Source: Pseudomonas syringae
GTDB taxonomy: Bacteria; Pseudomonadota; Gammaproteobacteria; Pseudomonadales; Pseudomonadaceae
Assembly: GCF_021605415.1 (NCBI RefSeq)
Contig: NZ_WKEQ01000001.1
Coordinates: 1 to 64,000 of the forward strand
Reading direction: 5' to 3'
Length of the DNA stretch: 64,000 nucleotides
The first letter of the stretch is position 1. Each line of letters starts with the position of its first letter. Made by a program: the position numbers and the translations under genes. Of this stretch, positions 9,122 to 16,646 are shown piece after piece. The notes beneath the pieces were generated by a model. That model did not search any database and was not told where the DNA came from. It worked only from the letters and a program-made list of their open reading frames with translations.

Positions 9122-9920
9122 GAAGGCTTCAATCGGACTTCGAATCGCAGCGTGGGGCGGACTGGTGTTTCTGCACTTCCCGATCCTGATCATCTTCCTT
9201 TACGCCTTCAACACCGAAGATGCCGCGTTCAGCTTTCCGCCGAAGGGCTTCACCCTGCACTGGTTCAGCGTGGCGTTTTCGCGACCGGACGTGCTGGAGG
9301 CGATCAAGTTGTCGTTACAGATTGCTGCGATTGCCACGCTGATCGCCATGGTGCTCGGTACCCTCGCCTCGGCGGCCCTGTATCGCCGGGACTTCTTCGG
9401 CAAGCAGGGGATTTCGCTGATGCTGATCCTGCCGATTGCGCTGCCGGGGATCATCACCGGTATTGCCTTGCTGGCGACGTTCAAGACGCTGGGCATCGAG
9501 CCGGGGATGTTCACCATCATCGTCGGCCACGCGACCTTCTGCGTGGTGATCGTCTACAACAACGTCATCGCCCGATTGCGCCGCACTTCGCACAGTTTGA
9601 TCGAGGCGTCGATGGATCTCGGCGCCGATGGCTGGCAAACGTTTCGCTACATCATCCTGCCGAACCTTGGCTCGGCGTTGCTGGCCGGCGGCATGTTGGC
9701 GTTTGCCTTGTCATTCGATGAAATCATCGTGACCACGTTCACCGCCGGCCATGAACGCACCTTGCCGCTGTGGCTGCTCAACCAGTTGAGCCGCCCACGG
9801 GATGTGCCAGTGACCAACGTGGTGGCCATGTTGGTGATGATCGTAACCATGCTGCCGATTCTCGGCGCCTATTACCTGACCCGGGGTGGCGAAAGCGTGG
9901 CGGGTAGTGGCGGGAAATGA
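9111..9920 (+). CDS. ydcV: ABC permease, YdcV-like
   Basis: A 269-residue membrane protein with six predicted segments. It begins [20 protein letters not shown] and has the EAA loop [20 protein letters not shown] at about residues 164-183. It is the PotC/YdcV-type second permease subunit. It starts inside the ydcU-like gene, so the two are co-translated. E. coli has the order ydcS-T-U-V-patD; here a REPIN separates this gene from the patD-like gene but the order is the same. Confidence 0.93.
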   Translation: MHSEKASIGLRIAAWGGLVFLHFPILIIFLYAFNTEDAAFSFPPKGFTLHWFSVAFSRPDVLEAIKLSLQIAAIATLIAMVLGTLASAALYRRDFFGKQGISLMLILPIALPGIITGIALLATFKTLGIEPGMFTIIVGHATFCVVIVYNNVIARLRRTSHSLIEASMDLGADGWQTFRYIILPNLGSALLAGGMLAFALSFDEIIVTTFTAGHERTLPLWLLNQLSRPRDVPVTNVVAMLVMIVTMLPILGAYYLTRGGESVAGSGGK

Positions 9921-9934
9921 ATATCTAACAGTCA

Positions 9935-10044
9935 CCACTATCCCTGTGGGAGCGGGCTTGCCCGCGAAGAGGCCGTCACATCCAGCATGGATGGCGGCTG
10001 ACACATTGCCTACGCGGGCAAGCCCGCTCCCTCAGGGATAGTGG
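9935..10044. repeat. REPIN with extended symmetric flanks
   Basis: CCACTATCCCTG at 9935-9946 continues into TGGGAGCGGGCTTGCCCGCG. The inverse arm ends CAGGGATAGTGG at 10044. Symmetry runs about 32 bases per arm with one mismatch, clearly longer than the usual REP core, so the flanks are part of the palindrome too. It lies between ydcV and patD. Confidence 0.9.
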
Positions 10045-10086
10045 TTTCTTCAGAAAAATAACAATTGCTTCGAAGAGGACAAAATC

Positions 10087-11511
10087 ATGCAAACCCGACT
10101 CTTGATCAATGGTCAACTGGTCAACGGCGAAGGCCCGGCGCAACCGGTGCTCAACCCGGCGCTCGGCCAGGTGCTGGTGGAAATCCACGAAGCCAGCGAA
10201 GCCCAGGTCGATGCCGCTGTGCGTGCCGCCGACAGCGCTTTCGCGTCCTGGTCGCAGACCGCGCCGAAAGACCGTTCGTTGCTGTTGCTCAAACTTGCCG
10301 ACGCTATCGAAGCCCATGGTGAAGAACTGGCGAAACTCGAATCCGACAACTGCGGCAAACCCTACAGTGCCGCGCTCAACGACGAGATCCCGGCGATCGC
10401 CGACGTGTTCCGCTTCTTCGCCGGCGCGAGCCGTTGTATGAGCGGCTCGGCGGGCGGCGAATACCTGCCCGGCCACACCTCGATGATCCGCCGCGATCCG
10501 GTCGGCGTCGTCGCCTCCATCGCGCCGTGGAACTACCCGCTGATGATGGTCGCCTGGAAAATCGCCCCCGCGCTGGCCGCCGGTAATACCGTGGTGCTCA
10601 AGCCGTCGGAACAAACCCCGCTGACCGCGTTGCGTCTGGCCGAACTGGCGTCGGAAATCTTTCCGGCCGGCGTGCTCAATCTGGTGTTTGGCCGTGGGCC
10701 GACTGTGGGCAGTTCGCTGGTGACACACCCGAAAGTGCGCATGGTGTCGCTGACCGGCTCCATCGCCACCGGTTCGAACATCATTTCCAGCACCGCCGAC
10801 AGCGTCAAACGCATGCACATGGAACTGGGCGGCAAGGCGCCGGTGATCATCTTCGACGACGCCGACATCGATGCGGCCGTGGAAGGCATTCGCACCTTCG
10901 GTTTCTACAACGCCGGGCAGGACTGCACGGCGGCGTGCCGGATCTATGCGCAACAAGGCATTTACGACAAATTCGTCGAGAAGCTTGGCGCGGCGGTCAG
11001 CACGATCAAGTACGGCATGCAGAATGATCCGTCCACCGAATTGGGGCCGCTGATCACGGCGCAACATCGCGACCGGGTAGCAGCGTTCGTCGAGCGCGCC
11101 GTGGCACAGCCGCACATTCGCCTGATCACCGGCGGCAAGGCTGTGGATGGCGACGGTTTCTTCTTCGAGCCGACGGTGTTGGCCGATGCGCAGCAGGACG
11201 ACGAAATTGTTCGTCGCGAAGTGTTCGGGCCGGTGGTGTCGGTGACCCCATTCATCGACGAAGCCCAGGCACTGGAATGGGCCAACGATTCGGACTACGG
11301 CCTCGCGTCATCGGTGTGGACAGCGGATGTAGGACGCGCCCATCGCTTGGCCGCACGTTTGCAGTACGGCTGCACCTGGGTAAACACGCACTTCATGCTC
11401 GTCAGCGAAATGCCCCATGGCGGTCAGAAACTGTCCGGTTATGGGAAAGACATGTCCATGTATGGGTTGGAGGACTACACCACCGTTCGGCATGTGATGT
11501 TCAAGCACTAA
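10087..11511 (+). CDS. patD: Gamma-aminobutyraldehyde dehydrogenase PatD
   Basis: 474 residues, the same length as E. coli PatD and similar throughout ([52 protein letters not shown]). The catalytic Glu is in [11 protein letters not shown] and Cys in GQDCTAACR; the end is [19 protein letters not shown]. It oxidises 4-aminobutanal to GABA with NAD+ in putrescine catabolism. Gene order after ydcSTUV is as in E. coli. It is the canonical copy; 4225-5712 is a diverged paralogue. An AGAGGACAAA stretch before the ATG supplies the ribosome site. Confidence 0.93.
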   Translation: MQTRLLINGQLVNGEGPAQPVLNPALGQVLVEIHEASEAQVDAAVRAADSAFASWSQTAPKDRSLLLLKLADAIEAHGEELAKLESDNCGKPYSAALNDEIPAIADVFRFFAGASRCMSGSAGGEYLPGHTSMIRRDPVGVVASIAPWNYPLMMVAWKIAPALAAGNTVVLKPSEQTPLTALRLAELASEIFPAGVLNLVFGRGPTVGSSLVTHPKVRMVSLTGSIATGSNIISSTADSVKRMHMELGGKAPVIIFDDADIDAAVEGIRTFGFYNAGQDCTAACRIYAQQGIYDKFVEKLGAAVSTIKYGMQNDPSTELGPLITAQHRDRVAAFVERAVAQPHIRLITGGKAVDGDGFFFEPTVLADAQQDDEIVRREVFGPVVSVTPFIDEAQALEWANDSDYGLASSVWTADVGRAHRLAARLQYGCTWVNTHFMLVSEMPHGGQKLSGYGKDMSMYGLEDYTTVRHVMFKH

Positions 11512-11531
11512 AAGCTTCGCGAGCAGGCTTC
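11512..11531. repeat. Solitary half REP
   Basis: AAGCTTCGCGAGCAGGCTTC right after the patD stop is one arm of the REP family seen elsewhere in the window, without its partner. Confidence 0.5.
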
Positions 11532-11627
11532 AGCACCCAAACAATAACCACCGATCCGGGCGGCGCCTGCATGGCCCCGCCACGGTGTCGGCCATCCGAA
11601 ATCTGCCGATTTCACGGAGTAAAACCC

Positions 11628-13112
11628 ATGAGTGCATCACCCGATCTCTCAGCCGCCGTTGCCGACAGCGATGCCGAACAACTGCGTCAACTCGGCTACA
11701 CCTCAAACTTCAACCGCAGCATGAGCCTGTGGGAAAACTTCGCGTTGGGTTTCACTTATCTGTCACCGGTCGTAGGGGTTTATACCCTCTTCGGCCTGTG
11801 CCTCGCCGCTGGCGGGCCACCGATGTTCTGGGCGTATTTGCTGGTCGGTTGCGGCCAGTTGCTGGTCTGCCTGATCTTCGGCGAAGTGGTTTCGCAGTTT
11901 CCGATTTCCGGCGGCGTCTACCCATGGGCGCGCCGCTTGGTGGGTAAAAAATGGGCGTGGATGGTCGGCTGGATCTACTCCATCGCCCTATGCGTCACTA
12001 TTGCCGCCGTCGCGGTCGGTGCCGGCCCGTATCTTGCCGCAATGCTCGGGTTCGAGCCGAGCAACAACACCAACATCGTCATCGCTCTGGTGCTGACGCT
12101 GTTCGCCACGCTGGTCAATCTCAGCGGCACCAAAGTGCTGGCGCGCATTGCCATGTTCGGCTTTGTCTGCGAACTGGTCGGCGCGGTGATCGTCGGCGTA
12201 TACCTGCTGATCTTTGAACGCCATCAGCCGCTCAGCGTGTTGTTCAACACGTTCGACATCAGCGTCGACGGTTCGTACCTGCCGGCGTTCCTCACCGCGT
12301 CGCTCGCCGGGATGTTTCTTTACTACGGCTTCGAGGCCTGCGGCGACGTCGCCGAAGAAACCCCGAACCCGAGCAAGCAAATCCCGATTGCCATGCGCAT
12401 GACCATCTACATCGGCGGCATCGCGGCAATGTTCGCCTGCCTGGCGCTGATCCTCGCGGTGCCGGACATGCAAGCCGTGATCAACGGCACCGACAAGGAT
12501 CCTGTCACCACCATCCTCAACAACGCCTTCGGCCCGGTCGGTTCGAAAGTGGTGATGGGCGTGGTGATGATTTCCTTCATCTCCTGCGTCATCAGCCTGC
12601 AAGCGGCGGCGAGTCGTCTGCTGTATTCCTACGCTCGCGATGAAATGGTCATCGGCAGCCGGCTGCTGAAAAAGATCTCTCCTGCAACACAGGTTCCGGT
12701 TGCCGCGCTGTTTGTGCCCGGCGTTTTGCCCGGCCTGATCATCGTCCTTGGCTTCTTCCTGCAAGACGCCGTCGCAACCATCGTCAGCTTCGCCGCCATC
12801 GGCATCTACCTCGCGTTCCAGATGATCGTCCTCGCCGCGCTGTACGCTCGCAGCAAAGGCTGGAAACCCAACGGCAAATTCACCCTCGGCGCCTGGGGCT
12901 GGCCGGTCAACATCGGCGCCCTCGTCTACGGGGTCGGCGCCATCATCAACATGGCCTGGCCGCGCACCCCGGATGCGGCGTGGTACATCAACTACGCAAT
13001 GGTGCTGAGCACCGCCATCGTGATTGGTTTGGGGTTGTTGTACATGTGGATGGGCAAGCCGTACGACCATGGGAAGGCGCCGGCTGGGGATGCCTGGAAG
13101 GTGGGGCGCTGA
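11628..13112 (+). CDS. APC-family amino acid/amine permease
   Basis: 494 residues from the ATG at 11628 (MSASPDLSAAVADSDAEQL), with CACGGAG ribosome site. The open frame extends further upstream but without family character. It has about 12 membrane segments, beginning WENFALGFTYLSPVVGVYTLF, with the APC motif EVVSQFPISGGVYPWARR at about 83-100. It belongs to the amino acid-polyamine-organocation superfamily, GABA-permease/choline-type branch. Its position after patD suggests uptake of GABA or another amine that feeds the same pathway; the substrate is not determined by sequence. Confidence 0.87.
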   Translation: MSASPDLSAAVADSDAEQLRQLGYTSNFNRSMSLWENFALGFTYLSPVVGVYTLFGLCLAAGGPPMFWAYLLVGCGQLLVCLIFGEVVSQFPISGGVYPWARRLVGKKWAWMVGWIYSIALCVTIAAVAVGAGPYLAAMLGFEPSNNTNIVIALVLTLFATLVNLSGTKVLARIAMFGFVCELVGAVIVGVYLLIFERHQPLSVLFNTFDISVDGSYLPAFLTASLAGMFLYYGFEACGDVAEETPNPSKQIPIAMRMTIYIGGIAAMFACLALILAVPDMQAVINGTDKDPVTTILNNAFGPVGSKVVMGVVMISFISCVISLQAAASRLLYSYARDEMVIGSRLLKKISPATQVPVAALFVPGVLPGLIIVLGFFLQDAVATIVSFAAIGIYLAFQMIVLAALYARSKGWKPNGKFTLGAWGWPVNIGALVYGVGAIINMAWPRTPDAAWYINYAMVLSTAIVIGLGLLYMWMGKPYDHGKAPAGDAWKVGR

Positions 13113-13167
13113 GAATTTAACTACGGTTCGAATGCACGGCCCGCAGAAATGCGGGCATTGTTTGTCA

Positions 13168-13800
13168 TCAGATCATCTGCGGCTGGGCCAGAATTTCGAA
13201 CTCATCCATCAACAAATGGATATCGGTACTGGGATTAGGCTCACCACTCAGGACAACATCCTCAAGTATTTTTGGGGCCAAAATTCTCGCGGTGGTAAAC
13301 GGCTCTCCCGACAATTGCGCAAAGTAGCCTATCGTCCTGCCTTTCTCGTACCGATCCATTCCGTGCTTTGTGCGAAGGCTCTTTATGACCAGGTCGGCAG
13401 GCGAATACTTTCCCACCGCTCTGAAGGGCTTTCGATTGAAACCGAAATGCAGCAACAGCCAGAACTCGAAGCAGGGATACGATGCGATGACTTGAATTTT
13501 CGGATGGGATTTAGCGAGATCCAGGGCGCGTTCGAAACAGAGGTGCGTATCACGATCCAATACGCAAAAGACCTTGTCGAATCTCCTTTGCCGTATGACT
13601 GCACGCTCGACAATGCCACTCGGGTGCGTAACGCCACAATGAACTATCTCAACATGAGCGCTCGCTCGAAAATAAGATGCAGCCTCCTCCAGATATTGTT
13701 TCCCTGACTTACTGTCCTCACAAAGCACCAGTACTTTGGGTTGAGGCTTGAAACGTGAAGGTTTCCGTTCGAAGAGTCTGGTTGAATTCATTCTTTTCAC
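13168..13800 (-). CDS. RloB-family protein (TOPRIM-like, defence-associated)
   Basis: A 210-residue protein. The N-terminus is basic, then PKVLVLCEDSKSGKQYLEEA at about 22-41 places a conserved Glu at the end of the first strand. FDKVFCVLDRDTH at about 74-86 supplies a D-x-D, and SYPCFEFWLLLHFGF follows at about 107-121. This Glu plus DxD layout and the PCFExWLLLHF motif are RloB hallmarks and TOPRIM-like. RloB genes were named as restriction-linked ORFs, and an RloB-type protein partners an AAA15 ATPase in AbiL-like systems. Its GTG start overlaps the stop of the upstream ATPase (GTGA), so the two are coupled. An ATG at 13791 is an alternative start. Confidence 0.85.
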   Translation of the reverse strand: MKRMNSTRLFERKPSRFKPQPKVLVLCEDSKSGKQYLEEAASYFRASAHVEIVHCGVTHPSGIVERAVIRQRRFDKVFCVLDRDTHLCFERALDLAKSHPKIQVIASYPCFEFWLLLHFGFNRKPFRAVGKYSPADLVIKSLRTKHGMDRYEKGRTIGYFAQLSGEPFTTARILAPKILEDVVLSGEPNPSTDIHLLMDEFEILAQPQMI

Positions 13801-15050
13801 CCATGCCTTATCAACGGCAGTCCGCGATAACGCCCGTCGAAGTAACGCGCTTCGACGTCTTCGCTCTCCTCCCCCTCGAAGTCGTGAATGGAAAACAGAT
13901 TTGTCGCGCCGTTACGATCGCGCTCAGTGATCCAGAACTGGTCACGGCGAAGGATTTTTTCGTCCATTAAATGGGTGTCATGAGTGGTAAAAATCAGTTG
14001 TGTGTCTAACCCGTTCGCCAAATGCCGGCCGATAAGATTGGCGACGATTGTAGGGTGAAGACTGCTGTTCAACTCATCCACACACAGTACGCCGCTGCCT
14101 GCGGCCTGATTCATCATGAACCACGGTAGCCAGAAACCGATCAGGTTCTTGGTGCCTCCTGACTCCTCGGAAAAATCAAACTCCGCATCACCTAAAAAAC
14201 TGGAATGCGTCAGCGTCGCTTTGTCCTTTTGTGCAGCTGCGAAGAACTCTTTCAATGTGAGTTTCCTGTTGCCTTCGGCACGCTCCGAATCATCAACATT
14301 GAGCGCAATCGCCGACACAGGCACATCCAGCGCACTGAGAAATTCCCGCAGATCATCCGTGTGATTCGAGACTGTTTTAAGAAAGCGAATCGAAGCTGCA
14401 GACAAACCGGTCATGTTGTTCTGTTCAACCACAAGCAACCCGGTCTGAAACCAACTGAACGGCGCTCGTAACTGGCTCAGCTCTTCGCTGCTGTTGGTCA
14501 CTGCTTGCGCAAGAAACAGCATTCGCGGGCTCGTCAGACGCCGCCATGCGCAATGAACTTCCTTGCCACCTTCAAGCGTCTGACCGAAGACATAGTGCTC
14601 TCCCTCAGTACCGAATTGACGGTCATAGAGCAGCGTTTCCTGGCCTTGCGGATAGGAAAGCAACTGTTCCCGAACTATTCGTTGCACCGTCATTTCGAGC
14701 AGGAACCGATAGCGCAATCCCGCCTGAACGAAGTTGTATTCAAAGACGCTCGGCAACACCTCCAACGCAGGATCAAAACGAAAAGGTGAAACCGGTAATG
14801 GCTCGTCGCTTGAGCCGGCTGACGGCGCGAGCAGACGTCCGGCAATTGCCATTGCTTGAATCAGGGAAGACTTACCGGAAGCATTAGCCCCATAGATCGC
14901 TGCCACTTTCAACAAGTCGGGCAGCTCCTCTCCACCTACCGAAGGCCGGAGAAGATTGTGCGTTTTGCCCAGCAAAGGAGCTGCCGCCATCGACAGCGTT
15001 TGTTTGCCACGGAACGAGCGATAGTTGGAAACCGAGAATTCGATCAGCAT
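13797..15050 (-). CDS. AAA15-family ATPase, RloA/AbiLi-like
   Basis: 417 residues from the ATG at 15050 (MLIEFSVSNYRSFRGKQTL); a GTG three codons upstream is possible. Walker A is GANASGKSS at about 54-62. A signature-like ESGGTKNL lies near 310, Walker B is GVLCVDELNSSLHP near 338-351, and the H-loop is IFTTHDTHLMD. It is an SMC/ABC-type AAA15 ATPase, as found in AbiL-like, PARIS-like and OLD-like phage-defence modules. In those systems the ATPase is thought to sense the phage and release or activate a toxic partner. Here the partner is the overlapping RloB gene. By eye the GC content is lower than in the flanking genes, which suggests transfer. No restriction-modification genes adjoin it. 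Confidence 0.85.
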   Translation of the reverse strand: MLIEFSVSNYRSFRGKQTLSMAAAPLLGKTHNLLRPSVGGEELPDLLKVAAIYGANASGKSSLIQAMAIAGRLLAPSAGSSDEPLPVSPFRFDPALEVLPSVFEYNFVQAGLRYRFLLEMTVQRIVREQLLSYPQGQETLLYDRQFGTEGEHYVFGQTLEGGKEVHCAWRRLTSPRMLFLAQAVTNSSEELSQLRAPFSWFQTGLLVVEQNNMTGLSAASIRFLKTVSNHTDDLREFLSALDVPVSAIALNVDDSERAEGNRKLTLKEFFAAAQKDKATLTHSSFLGDAEFDFSEESGGTKNLIGFWLPWFMMNQAAGSGVLCVDELNSSLHPTIVANLIGRHLANGLDTQLIFTTHDTHLMDEKILRRDQFWITERDRNGATNLFSIHDFEGEESEDVEARYFDGRYRGLPLIRHG

Positions 15051-15175
15051 GTGAAACACCTGCGGTTCATTCCTGAATCTGCAATAGATAAAGCAAAAAC
15101 AACACCTCGGGGAGGCTGCTTCTGCGCTCAGTGCAAAATCAGGAAATTCCTACAGACGCAGCCTTCTGCAGAAAG

Positions 15176-15458
15176 CCTCGTTTCCTACGAGGCGCGTCGG
15201 CAGAGTAGACTTGGCGCCGCTAGCGCCTGACCGATAGGCTTTGTCCCGTCGCTGCAAAATCAGCGGCCCGGGGTCGAAGCCGGGAAATTTCAAAACGGTG
15301 CTAGCGTGCCCCCATAGAACTGCGGCGGTTTCACAGCTCAGTTCTGCTTTATGGCGGGCCGTGTGGCGCGGGCCTTCCTGCTTTACCGTTTTGACGGAAG
15401 AATTCCGACTTCGAACGCCACTCGGTTCGCCACCCAACTTGTCGAAGAGTTGGTGGCG
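15176..15458 (+). ncRNA. Hairpin-dense noncoding block, candidate structured RNA or DNA element
   Basis: No convincing gene lies in 15051-15487. Consecutive palindromes are: CCTCG/CGAGG 15176-15192; GGCGC/GCGCC 15213-15227; CGCTG/CAGCG 15250-15265; CCCGG/CCGGG 15267-15284; a long composite stem 15292-15392; CGAAC/GTTCG 15412-15429; and an 11-bp stem with one bulge 15428-15458. The composite stem has outer arms AAAACGGT/ACCGTTTT, middle arms GCCCCCAT/ATGGcGGGC and inner arms AGAACTG/CAGTTCT. The loops at 15272-15279 and 15440-15447 share GTCGAAG, and CTTCGA at 15409-15414 could pair with the last loop. The block ends 29 bases before the BRO-N start, so a leader RNA for that gene is one reading. 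Strand and transcription are not known. Confidence 0.45.
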
Positions 15459-15487
15459 ACTTTCATACTCAAAACGGAAGTCAGTCA

Positions 15488-15994
15488 ATGCCAGTTAACG
15501 TCCAGAATCCACCGAACGCCCACCTCAACCCCACCGTCTTCACCCGCCACAACCGCTTCCTCCACGCCTTCTTCCAAGACCACCAGGCATGGTTCTGCGT
15601 CCAGGATCTCGGTCGCTTGATGGGCCAGCCACTGAATGAACGCCTCACCCTGAAACTCGATCCCGATCAGCGCCGTAATGTCTTGTTGCGCAAGGACGGC
15701 AAAATCATCGAATCGCCAATGGTCAGCGAGTCCGGCATGTTCGCGCTGCTCGTCCACCACTTCGTCCCGGAAAACCGCAACCTGCGTCGATGGCTGAGCG
15801 ATGAAGTCATCCCGATGCTGCGCGAAAACAGCACGATGCCTGTGGATAACCGACCGAGCCTGAGTTTGGTGCGCTGGTCCGGCGTTACGGTTTCACTACT
15901 GCACTGGCAGCAACAGGCGTGGGTCAAATGGCGTGATATTCCTGAAGTCATGCAAGGGCAGCGGGCTTATCCGGTGACAGCAACTTGTCGCTGA
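15488..15994 (+). CDS. BRO-N domain protein (phage antirepressor-like)
   Basis: A 168-residue protein. Residues about 15-115 form a BRO-N domain: FTRHNRFLHAFFQDHQAWFCVQDLGRLMGQ (an AWFVxxDlar-type motif), LRKDGKIIESPMVSESGMFALLVHHF, and NRNLRRWLSDEVIPMLRE (the RxFRxWVtxEVlPxiR motif). BRO-N proteins bind DNA and occur in phage antirepressors and in chromosomal genes. The C-terminal part is short and shows no KilA-C or other known second domain. It stands alone, divergent from the defence-like pair, with a strong terminator after it. A regulatory role is inferred; the target is unknown. Confidence 0.82.
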   Translation: MPVNVQNPPNAHLNPTVFTRHNRFLHAFFQDHQAWFCVQDLGRLMGQPLNERLTLKLDPDQRRNVLLRKDGKIIESPMVSESGMFALLVHHFVPENRNLRRWLSDEVIPMLRENSTMPVDNRPSLSLVRWSGVTVSLLHWQQQAWVKWRDIPEVMQGQRAYPVTATCR

Positions 15995-16014
15995 GGCTGA
16001 ACCAGCGAAAATAA

Positions 16015-16044
16015 AAAAGGGACAGGCTTCACAGCCTGTCCCTT
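16015..16044. terminator. Bidirectional intrinsic terminator
   Basis: AAAAGGGACAGGC, a loop of six, then GCCTGTCCCTTT. A-rich and T-rich sides make it work in both directions, serving the BRO-N gene (+) and the small gene at 16057-16242 (-), which converge here. Confidence 0.9.
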
Positions 16045-16056
16045 TCATTCACTCGA

Positions 16057-16242
16057 TCAAAACCGCGAAACACTCCTCATCGCATCCACCAGATACCGCA
16101 TCGCAATGCGGTCGCTCTCCGACAACTCCCGATAACGCTCCACCAGTTTCAGTTCGTCGGAGCTGAGTTTGCGTTTGCGCCAGCCGCCGTTGAGGCAAGG
16201 GAAGATGCCCAGTATTTCGGTGATGCCTTGTACTTTTGCCAT
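16057..16242 (-). CDS. Small conserved-looking hypothetical protein
   Basis: 61 residues from the ATG at 16242 (MAKVQGITEILGIFPCLNGG). GGAGAGGGAC upstream supplies a ribosome site, and the longer open frame to 16350 lacks one. The second half is charged and helical (KRKLSSDELKLVERYRELSESDRIAMRYLVDAM), a compact helical pattern like small HTH-associated proteins. I do not recognise a named family. It converges on the BRO-N gene at a shared terminator. Confidence 0.6.
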   Translation of the reverse strand: MAKVQGITEILGIFPCLNGGWRKRKLSSDELKLVERYRELSESDRIAMRYLVDAMRSVSRF

Positions 16243-16646
16243 GGACGATGTCCCTCTCCAATACTTCAAATCTGCCTTGAAAGCCGCATCGCCCTGCTCC
16301 TTACAGCAGCGCCGTGAGCTGTGCCGGGCCGAAGGTTCGGCACCGGTCATGAGCTATAGAATAGAAATTTAATCGGCGCTGGAAAGTCTTTTTTAGAGTA
16401 ATTAGTCAAGAAAAGCAGTTATGCCCTTCAAATCAGAAGAGCCTGTCAGAAAGTTAACCGAAACGTCTTGTTTCATTGAGACTCTGCGACTTTGAATCAA
16501 GGATTTTTGCATGACGACCGAACGGTTTAAGCTTGCCGGCATCTGTTTATAGTCCGTTGTGTTTGGCCGAAGGCACGTCCGAACCGTAAATTCTGATCCA
16601 GCACGTGCCAGGAACGGCGCGGGATTGCTCACGACAGGTTGTATTT
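16243..16646. other. Intergenic region upstream of opgD
   Basis: About 400 bases, AT-richer than the surroundings in 16370-16560. It must contain the opgD promoter and that of the small leftward gene, but I could not settle a clear -35/-10 pair. No gene or repeat was seen. Confidence 0.5.

Noticed and set aside
15150..15488. Leftward 112-codon frame over the hairpin-rich gap
   Set aside because: It lacks a ribosome site, family similarity and coding character, and its codons coincide with the palindromes, so the DNA structure explains the sequence better.
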